Origin: Fimenecus sp036652055
Lineage (GTDB): Bacteria > Bacillota > Clostridia > Oscillospirales > Acutalibacteraceae
NCBI GenBank assembly: GCA_036652055.1
Contig: JAVVWP010000042.1
Coordinates: 1 to 9,636 of the forward strand
Direction: 5' to 3'
Length of the DNA stretch: 9,636 nucleotides
Shown piece by piece: positions 5,929-9,636 of this stretch (positions are counted from its first letter, which is position 1; each line of letters opens with the position of its first letter). The notes beneath the pieces are model-generated. The model did not search any database, was not told the origin of the DNA, and saw only the letters and a list, made by a program, of their open reading frames with translations. A program made the translations under genes and the position numbers.

Positions 5929-6855
5929 ATGAGCATAGTTTTTCAAAAAGCAATGAGTTTTGCGTGGTCGGTTATTTCCAAAACAGATGCAAAGCGTATT
6001 GCAAAGCAAGTGCCTCCAAGCGGAGTAAAAGTTATAGAAAACATTCCTTATGCTAATGATGAAGATAAAATGCATTTATTAAATATATATTTGCCAGAAA
6101 TTTCAAAAGCTCAAAAATTGCCAACCATTATTGATATTCACGGTGGTGGGTGGATGTATGGCGATAAGGACCTTAATAAATATTATTGTATGTATCTGTC
6201 ATCAAAAGGCTATGCAGTAATGGGAATGAGTTATCATTTAGTGCCTCAAACCGATTTAAAAGGTCAGGTTCAAGATGTGTTCAGGTCATTAAATTGGCTT
6301 GATTTGCATAGTGATGAATTTAATTTTGACCTTAATAATGTTCTTTTAACAGGCGACTCCTCTGGGGGGCATTTAACGGGATTAATCAGCTCAATTATCA
6401 AGAGTGAAAAGCTCCAAAAAATTTATGATGTCACTGTGCCAAACTTTAATTTTAGTATGCTTGCTATTAGCCACGGTGTTTTTGATTTAGATTTCACAGG
6501 TTTTCCGAGATTTATATCAAACGAGGTTAAAAAAATGCTACTTTCAAACAATGAAGAAAGTGCTGACATTTTAGAAAATATGAGCTTTAAAGATACTTCA
6601 AAAGATGTCGCATTGCCACCTGTTATGCTAATTTCAAGTGAAGCAGATCCACTTCATTCTCAAACTTTTGAGGCACAAAAATATCTTGAAAGCAGAAATT
6701 CAGAGTTCTGTTTGAAATATTGGACTAAATCACAAGGGAAAAAGCTTTCACATGTTTTCAATATAACGCATTATGAGTGGAATGAAAGCAAGCAAACAAA
6801 TGATGCTATGCTTGAAACATTTAAAAATGTAATTCAAAAATCAGTGCATAAATAA
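5929..6855 (+). CDS. Alpha/beta hydrolase, HSL-type esterase/lipase
   Basis: A 308-residue protein. The oxyanion-hole motif HGGGW is at 71-75. The nucleophile elbow GDSSGG is at 142-147, with Ser144 as the predicted nucleophile. The acid is probably D240 (SSEADPLHS) and the base H275 (LSHVF). This is the hormone-sensitive-lipase-like layout, whose members hydrolyse short acyl esters. No signal peptide or transmembrane segment is evident, so it is probably cytoplasmic, in contrast to the secreted LRR protein just upstream. The start at 5929 has GGAGG (5914-5918) 10 bases upstream. It is likely cotranscribed with the LRR gene. An AT-rich hairpin AAAATG/CATTTT (6854-6878) after the stop could be a weak terminator. 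The acyl substrate is not predictable; deacetylation of a sugar or peptide product is one possibility. Confidence 0.88.
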   Translation: MSIVFQKAMSFAWSVISKTDAKRIAKQVPPSGVKVIENIPYANDEDKMHLLNIYLPEISKAQKLPTIIDIHGGGWMYGDKDLNKYYCMYLSSKGYAVMGMSYHLVPQTDLKGQVQDVFRSLNWLDLHSDEFNFDLNNVLLTGDSSGGHLTGLISSIIKSEKLQKIYDVTVPNFNFSMLAISHGVFDLDFTGFPRFISNEVKKMLLSNNEESADILENMSFKDTSKDVALPPVMLISSEADPLHSQTFEAQKYLESRNSEFCLKYWTKSQGKKLSHVFNITHYEWNESKQTNDAMLETFKNVIQKSVHK

Positions 6856-6869
6856 AATGTCTTTTTGAG

Positions 6870-6898
6870 TTGCATTTTACAAATTGATATGATATAAT
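6870..6898 (+). promoter_or_regulatory. Promoter of the tRNA-Gly gene
   Basis: TTGCAT (6870-6875) and a perfect TATAAT (6893-6898), spacer 17 bases, so the start is near 6905. The last two bases of the -10 box belong to the long inverted repeat at 6897-6943. Confidence 0.65.
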
Positions 6899-6943
6899 TT
6901 TACAGTTCTTTGATATGGCTGAATTGTCAAAGAACTGTAAAAT
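6897..6943. promoter_or_regulatory. 17-bp perfect inverted repeat over the tRNA start site
   Basis: The arms are 6897-6913 (ATTTTACAGTTCTTTGA) and 6927-6943, its exact reverse complement, around a 13-base centre. No T-run follows on either strand, so it is not a normal terminator. It overlaps the -10 box and the predicted start and ends 8 bases before the tRNA. It could be an operator, or in RNA a truncated leader hairpin of about 9 bp. Confidence 0.6.
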
Positions 6944-6951
6944 CAATATTT

Positions 6952-7025
6952 GCGAATGTAGTTTAGTGGCAGAACTCCAGCTTCCCAAGCTGGTCGTGTG
7001 GGTTCGATTCCCATCATTCGCTCCA
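6952..7025 (+). tRNA. tRNA-Gly (anticodon CCC)
   Basis: A complete cloverleaf. The acceptor stem is GCGAATG (6952-6958) with CATTCGC (7015-7021). The D stem is GTTT/GAAC with a G-T pair. The anticodon stem CCAGC/GCTGG holds loop TTCCCAA (6982-6988), giving anticodon CCC at 6984-6986. The T arm is GTGGG, TTCGATT, CCCAT. Discriminator T7022 and an encoded CCA (7023-7025) follow. It decodes GGG. A terminator starts directly after the CCA, so it is a single-gene unit. Confidence 0.95.
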
Positions 7026-7060
7026 AAAAAACAATCAATCTTTGGATTGGTTGTTTTTTT
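7025..7060 (+). terminator. Intrinsic terminator of tRNA-Gly
   Basis: The stem pairs 7025-7039 (A-run then CAATCAAT) with 7046-7060 (ATTGGTTG then seven Ts), with one T-G pair and a six-base loop CTTTGG. The A-run and T-run also pair. Confidence 0.9.
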
Positions 7061-7092
7061 CATAGCGATGAAGAAATCGAACAAGACGGCGG
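7028..7092 (+). repeat. 65-base perfect direct repeat, copy 1
   Basis: Identical base for base, by eye, to 7221-7285 (offset 193). It covers the tRNA terminator hairpin and 32 further bases ending GACGGCGG. The sequences diverge at once after the last G. Confidence 0.9.
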
Positions 7093-7104
7093 CTCGCAAG
7101 CCGT

Positions 7105-7131
7105 AAAAAAGTTGCCAGTGGCAAGTTTTTT
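7105..7131. terminator. Hairpin with A-run and T-run, possible bidirectional terminator
   Basis: TTGCC (7112-7116) and GGCAA (7120-7124) pair around AGT. One G-G mismatch separates this from an A6/T6 extension. The short stem makes it weak. It resembles the GTTGCCACC... inverted repeat at 54-73. Confidence 0.45.
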
Positions 7132-7193
7132 AGTCTGCGGGTAGATTTCCATTATTCGCAAAATGCTATGTTATATAACGATATGCGTAAAAG

Positions 7194-7223
7194 CGGTATG
7201 ATGTGGGCATCATACCCTACAAA
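7194..7223 (-). repeat. 30-base palindromic repeat, inverted copy of 220-249
   Basis: The reverse complement of 7194-7223 matches 220-249 at 28 of 30 bases. Both mismatches lie at paired positions of the hairpin (T-A against A-T), so pairing is kept. The hairpin is 9 bp with a 4-base loop, followed by CCCTACAAA. Confidence 0.85.
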
Positions 7224-7285
7224 ACAATCAATCTTTGGATTGGTTGTTTTTTTCATAGCGATGAAGAAATCGAACAAGACGGCGG
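7221..7285 (+). repeat. 65-base perfect direct repeat, copy 2
   Basis: Second copy of 7028-7092. It carries a complete second terminator hairpin (7221-7253) without any gene directly before it. Confidence 0.9.
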
Positions 7286-7286
7286 A

Positions 7287-7309
7287 CAATCTTTTTGATT
7301 GGTTTTTTT
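7287..7309 (+). terminator. Small third terminator-like hairpin
   Basis: CAATC (7287-7291), loop TTTTT, GATTG (7297-7301), then seven Ts (7303-7309). It looks like a shortened relative of the two CAATCAAT hairpins upstream. Confidence 0.45.
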
Positions 7310-7311
7310 GC

Positions 7312-7356
7312 AAAAAAATAAATGTTAGAGTTTTCATACCCCAACATTTATTATAG
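7312..7356 (-). terminator. Terminator of the comF-yhcH operon; inverted copy of 9519-9563
   Basis: Read on minus it begins 25 bases after the YhcH stop. Stem AATAAATGTT (7343-7352 on plus as AACATTTATT) pairs with 7317-7326, followed by a run of seven Ts on the minus strand. The 45 bases match 9519-9563 in opposite orientation with two differences. Confidence 0.7.
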
Positions 7357-7380
7357 TGCTGCGTTTATTATAGTATCAGT

Positions 7381-7833
7381 TTAAGCCTTTATTTTAACAA
7401 CAATTTTTTTGACCTTATCATAATTTTCATATTTACAGCCAGGTTTATGCCCATCACTTGGGAAGAAAATAGCAAATTCGTTTTCTGCAATCACAAGCGG
7501 ACAGCCCTCTTTACCATCATAAAGTGCAAAGTCACTACCCTCTTTAAAATCTTCAGTTACTTGTAATTTGTCGAGTGTTGACCAAAACATCTTTTCTTTT
7601 CCGCTGATAACAACCTGCAAATCAATATAATCGTTGTGACTTTCATAGCCTTTTGAATTTTCATCTGATGGCTCATATTCTTGAACAAATGCAAAACAAT
7701 TTTTACCGTCAATTTCATATGTACCAATCGGGAGTGGATTATTTTTATAATTTGCAATAAAATCATATGCCTCTTTTGCATATGGGAACGAGCTTTCGTA
7801 CTTTAACAAATTTTGAATATTGTCTACAATCAT
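7381..7833 (-). CDS. YhcH/YjgK/YiaL family cupin-like protein
   Basis: A 150-residue cytoplasmic protein of the YhcH/YjgK/YiaL (DUF386) family, of normal length. Conserved features are YESHNDYIDLQVVISGKEKM (63-82), with E64 and H66 in the likely metal site, then FFPSDGHKPG (123-132) with H129, and a final KKIVVKI strand. Known relatives act on sugars, such as the sialic acid anomerase NanQ, or affect biofilms, such as TabA. The substrate here cannot be assigned, and no sialic acid genes are near. The start ATG overlaps the comF stop (ATGA, 7830-7833), with AAAGGAGA upstream inside comF, so the two are translationally coupled. Confidence 0.92.
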   Translation of the reverse strand: MIVDNIQNLLKYESSFPYAKEAYDFIANYKNNPLPIGTYEIDGKNCFAFVQEYEPSDENSKGYESHNDYIDLQVVISGKEKMFWSTLDKLQVTEDFKEGSDFALYDGKEGCPLVIAENEFAIFFPSDGHKPGCKYENYDKVKKIVVKIKA

Positions 7834-8540
7834 TTCTTTTCTCCTTTTAATGTTATTGCAGCTGTTACTGCATAAACTGCCTCTGCACCGCTAAGATTGA
7901 GCATTTTTGCACATTCTGAAAGAGTTGTGCCTGTTGTTTTAATATCATCGACAAGCAATATTGTCATTCCTGTTAAATCTGCCTTTTCAGAAATGTCAAA
8001 CACGCCAAAAACATTACCTTTTCTATCTTTTTCGCTAAGTGTATGCTGAGTTTTTGTTTCGTAAATTTTTACAAGAACTTTAGTTGCAGGAACATTTATA
8101 ATTTCAGATAATTCATTAGCTAAAATTTCACTTTGATTAAAACTTCGCTTCTTTTCTTCTTTTTTTGTCATAGGAATAAAAGCAATTAAGTCGAATTTTA
8201 GCTCACTGTATTCTCTTAAAACAGCTTGTGCCATATCTTCTGCAAGCGTTTTGCCTATATTTAGCTTTTTGCCGAATTTAAAACGATGAATTGCAATTTT
8301 GATTGCCTTGTCATAATAAAACGGTGCAACAATTGCATCGTATTCGTGCTTTTTATTTTTGCATTTACAGTCTTCCTTGCTGTGACCGCAAAGATGACAA
8401 ATCGGTGGCAAAATACGAGGCAAATTTTTTTGACAGTCATCACAAATTTCTAAGTTTTCAGGAATTATTGAGCCACAATATTTGCATTTTTTCGTAAATA
8501 ATACAAAAAGTAGCCTATCATATAGAGTTTTAAAATTCAC
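7830..8540 (-). CDS. comF: ComF family phosphoribosyltransferase-like protein
   Basis: A 236-residue protein. The N-terminal zinc region has C19-x2-C22, C33-x2-C36, C48-x2-C51, then C58 and C60. A PRTase-fold domain follows, with the ComF signature KRSFNQSEILAN (131-142), TQHTLSEKDRKGN (164-176) and the PRPP-type loop LLVDDIKTTGTTL (195-207). In naturally competent bacteria ComF supports single-stranded DNA uptake or handling after entry; many clostridia keep it without a known competence state. The start is GTG at 8540, with AAGGAA about 8 bases upstream; no better start is nearby. It is the first gene of a two-gene unit with the YhcH gene. No clear promoter is visible upstream. Confidence 0.93.
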   Translation of the reverse strand: MNFKTLYDRLLFVLFTKKCKYCGSIIPENLEICDDCQKNLPRILPPICHLCGHSKEDCKCKNKKHEYDAIVAPFYYDKAIKIAIHRFKFGKKLNIGKTLAEDMAQAVLREYSELKFDLIAFIPMTKKEEKKRSFNQSEILANELSEIINVPATKVLVKIYETKTQHTLSEKDRKGNVFGVFDISEKADLTGMTILLVDDIKTTGTTLSECAKMLNLSGAEAVYAVTAAITLKGEKK

Positions 8541-8591
8541 AATAAATTTCCTTTTTTAAAAATTTAGAGGGGTGTTGGGTGAATAAAATCA

Positions 8592-8629
8592 GAACAGAAC
8601 CATTGGATAATTTGCCCATGGTTCTGTTT
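8592..8629. terminator. Hairpin between comF and the membrane gene, weak terminator
   Basis: AACAGAACCAT (8593-8603) pairs perfectly with ATGGTTCTGTT (8618-8628), extended inside by GG/CC past one mismatch. On minus it lies about 100 bases after the 8727-9194 gene and is followed by TGATTTTATTC, a poor T-run. It may end that transcript before comF. Confidence 0.5.
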
Positions 8630-8726
8630 GCTCGTTTCGATTTAGGGAATGTCGGTTCACTAAAAATTTTGACAATGAGCTATATTGTTAATTATTTGTC
8701 AACACATATATCATTTTGTAATTTTA

Positions 8727-9194
8727 TTACTTTAATAATTTTATGTCTTTAATGGAAAAATATAAGGTTACCCCTAAATATGCGCCTAAAATAATTGCTG
8801 TTAACGAACAAAATGCCATACTTATGTTTTTAGCTGAAAAGCCATCTACACAATAAATATTTAACAACATTGCAATAACAATAGGAATAAAACTGCAAGA
8901 AAATAACGCATATGTTTTTTTTGAAACAATCTTTCGATAAAATATTGCTGCAAATATTGATATAATTACAGCGAGAGAGATCAGAATAATAATAAGGCTT
9001 AATATTTTTTCATCACTAAACATATTTAATCCCAATTCAAGTATATCGCTCATAAGCATCTCTATTTTAACGGGAATATTAGAAAACACTAAGGAAATGA
9101 AGCCACAAAGGTAAAACAGTATAAAGTAGGCATAAATAAAACCAATTAAACCAATATTAATGAAATATGAAAATTTAATAAAATGATTTTTCAT
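8727..9194 (-). CDS. Four-helix membrane protein, function unknown
   Basis: A 155-residue protein rich in Ile, Leu and Phe. Four hydrophobic segments are predicted at about 12-39, 63-86, 94-115 and 124-146, with a basic patch at 87-93 (RKIVSKK) and a Lys-rich C-terminus. I do not recognise the family, and no catalytic motif is visible. The start ATG at 9194 has GAGGAGAG (9201-9208 on plus as CTCTCCTC) 6 bases upstream. A 9-bp inverted repeat lies about 50 bases upstream and could be an operator. It is separated from comF by about 190 bases with a hairpin, so it is probably its own unit. Confidence 0.75.
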   Translation of the reverse strand: MKNHFIKFSYFINIGLIGFIYAYFILFYLCGFISLVFSNIPVKIEMLMSDILELGLNMFSDEKILSLIIILISLAVIISIFAAIFYRKIVSKKTYALFSCSFIPIVIAMLLNIYCVDGFSAKNISMAFCSLTAIILGAYLGVTLYFSIKDIKLLK

Positions 9195-9242
9195 ATTTTT
9201 CTCTCCTCATTTTTAGTAATACTTATTTAACAAACTTCATTC

Positions 9243-9267
9243 TTTGTATATACCGCAAATATACAAA
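9243..9267. promoter_or_regulatory. Operator-like 9-bp inverted repeat upstream of the membrane gene
   Basis: TTTGTATAT (9243-9251) and ATATACAAA (9259-9267) with a 7-base centre (ACCGCAA). It lies 49-73 bases upstream of the ATG at 9194. The size and symmetry suit a dimeric repressor site; no good promoter pair was found over it. Confidence 0.45.
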
Positions 9268-9465
9268 ATATTTAAACTACTAAGCACCTTTTTAACCATG
9301 CCACTTCTATTTAATTATTATACAGTTTCATTATTAATATAATATCACCCACAAAAAATTATGTCAATATTTTATGCAATAAATATAAAGGCATGGAAAT
9401 GATTCTATGTCTTAGATTATTTGGGGGCATTTCCTTAAACAAACATAATTTGTCAAAATGAAACA

Positions 9466-9510
9466 AAAGGTGAAGGAGTTTTATTTCCCTCACCTTTGCC
9501 TATGTTTTTT
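9466..9510 (+). terminator. Plus-strand terminator of an unidentified transcript
   Basis: AAAGGTGA (9466-9473) pairs with TCACCTTT (9490-9497), extended past one mismatch by GGAG/TTCC. A T-run (9504-9510) comes after a six-base gap. No plus-strand gene precedes it within the window since the tRNA. Confidence 0.55.
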
Positions 9511-9518
9511 TAATGGTT

Positions 9519-9565
9519 CTATAATAAATGTTGGGGTATGGAAACTCCAACATTTATTTTTTTTT
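9519..9565 (+). terminator. Strong terminator-like repeat, inverted copy of 7312-7356
   Basis: A perfect 12-bp stem AATAAATGTTGG (9523-9534) / CCAACATTTATT (9547-9558), followed by nine Ts. Its inverted relative ends the comF-yhcH unit. Confidence 0.75.
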
Positions 9566-9574
9566 ACAAAAAGG

Positions 9575-9636
9575 GAGACATATTCCAAAAAATCCGATAC
9601 AATAAAGTCGATGAAAACCAAAGAAAGGATTGAGGA
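9575..9636 (+). promoter_or_regulatory. Promoter and SD of a gene beginning beyond the window
   Basis: GAGACA (9575-9580), 17 bases, TACAAT (9598-9603). The last bases (AAAGGATTGAGGA) look like a ribosome binding site for a start codon just past 9636. An in-frame alternative is an ATG at 9611 (MKTKERIE...), but it has no SD and would be nearly leaderless. Confidence 0.45.

Larger units (their letters stand above)
7026..7380. repeat. Gene-free stretch of stacked terminators and repeats
   Basis: No gene is supported here. From left to right it holds the tRNA terminator, a perfect 65-base direct repeat (7028-7092 and 7221-7285) that includes that terminator, a hairpin TTGCC/GGCAA flanked by A6 and T6 (7105-7131), a tRNA-like remnant (7144-7159), a palindrome GTTATATAAC (7170-7179), a 9-bp hairpin GGTATGATG/CATCATACC (7195-7216), a third small terminator (7287-7309) and a minus-strand terminator (7312-7356). 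Short open frames on both strands are translations of the 65-base repeat. Confidence 0.8.
9195..9636. other. Intergenic region, 440 bp, AT-rich with several hairpins
   Basis: No gene is supported. It contains a 9-bp inverted repeat (9243-9267), a TATAAT on plus at 9338-9343 with a poor -35, an inverted pair GGAAATG/CATTTCC (9395-9401, 9428-9434), two plus-strand terminators (9466-9510 and 9523-9565) and a promoter with SD at the right edge. An open frame from 9458 to the window end crosses both terminators and lacks an SD, so I do not call it. Confidence 0.7.

Noticed and set aside
5835..6056. 73-residue plus-strand open frame over the LRR gene end and esterase start
   Set aside because: It overlaps two well-supported genes in another frame and has no family signal.
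6821..7356. Four short open frames over the tRNA and the 65-base repeat
   Set aside because: They translate the tRNA and its duplicated terminator; the shared IFGLVVFFIAMKKSNKTA comes from the DNA repeat, not from protein homology.
8669..8702. Facing TTGACAA / TTGTCAA inverted repeat as divergent -35 boxes
   Set aside because: No acceptable -10 box lies 16-18 bases downstream on either strand, so a promoter call is not supported.
8579..8752. 57-codon plus-strand frame starting GTG with AGAGGGG 6 bases upstream
   Set aside because: It has a passable SD but no promoter, contains the 8592-8629 hairpin and runs into the 3' end of the opposite membrane gene. No family resemblance; probably chance.
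9458..9636. Plus-strand frame open to the window end
   Set aside because: It has no SD and passes through two terminator hairpins and a T-run; the promoter and SD at the right edge fit a later start better.

Overview
The window looks like chromosome from a low-GC Gram-positive of class Clostridia, most likely a gut Oscillospirales/Ruminococcaceae-type bacterium. The clues are strong GGAGG ribosome binding sites, sigma-A type promoters with TATAAT boxes, a Firmicutes-style nrdR, and two secreted proteins that end in type I dockerin modules. One of these proteins is a transglutaminase-like enzyme and the other a BspA-type leucine-rich repeat protein. The species cannot be named from sequence alone.

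Layout. Bases 1-582 hold no convincing gene; they are a mosaic of short palindromic and dispersed repeats. A small two-helix membrane protein (583-849, minus) is divergent from a TIM-barrel sugar phosphate isomerase/epimerase-like protein (929-1705, plus). nrdR follows (1806-2261), with its own promoter and a NrdR-box-like palindrome. A strong terminator hairpin separates nrdR from the secreted transglutaminase-dockerin gene (2318-3892), and its T-run touches that gene's ribosome binding site. After another terminator, a near-consensus promoter drives the LRR-dockerin gene (4085-5887), and an HSL-type esterase (5929-6855) probably follows in the same operon. A tRNA-Gly(CCC) gene (6952-7025) has a 17-bp inverted repeat at its predicted transcription start. 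It is followed by about 350 bp of stacked terminators and repeats. On the minus strand, comF (7830-8540) and a YhcH/YjgK/YiaL-family gene (7381-7833) overlap by four bases. Further right is a four-helix membrane protein of unknown function (8727-9194, minus). The last 440 bp are intergenic and end in what looks like the promoter and ribosome binding site of a gene starting just outside the window.

How the parts relate. The two secreted proteins carry almost the same dockerin (57 of 60 residues and about 91 percent of bases by eye). They probably dock on the same cohesin scaffold or surface anchor, as a possible crosslinking or protease-like enzyme plus an adhesion-type LRR protein rather than a classical cellulase set. 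nrdR, comF, the tRNA and the YhcH gene are ordinary housekeeping or accessory genes. The least explained material is non-coding. It includes a palindrome found at both ends of the window in opposite orientation with a compensatory base-pair change, a 65-bp perfect repeat of the tRNA terminator next to a decayed tRNA-like 3' end, and a 45-bp terminator element present as an inverted pair around the comF region. I found no CRISPR array, transposase, phage gene or clear defence system.
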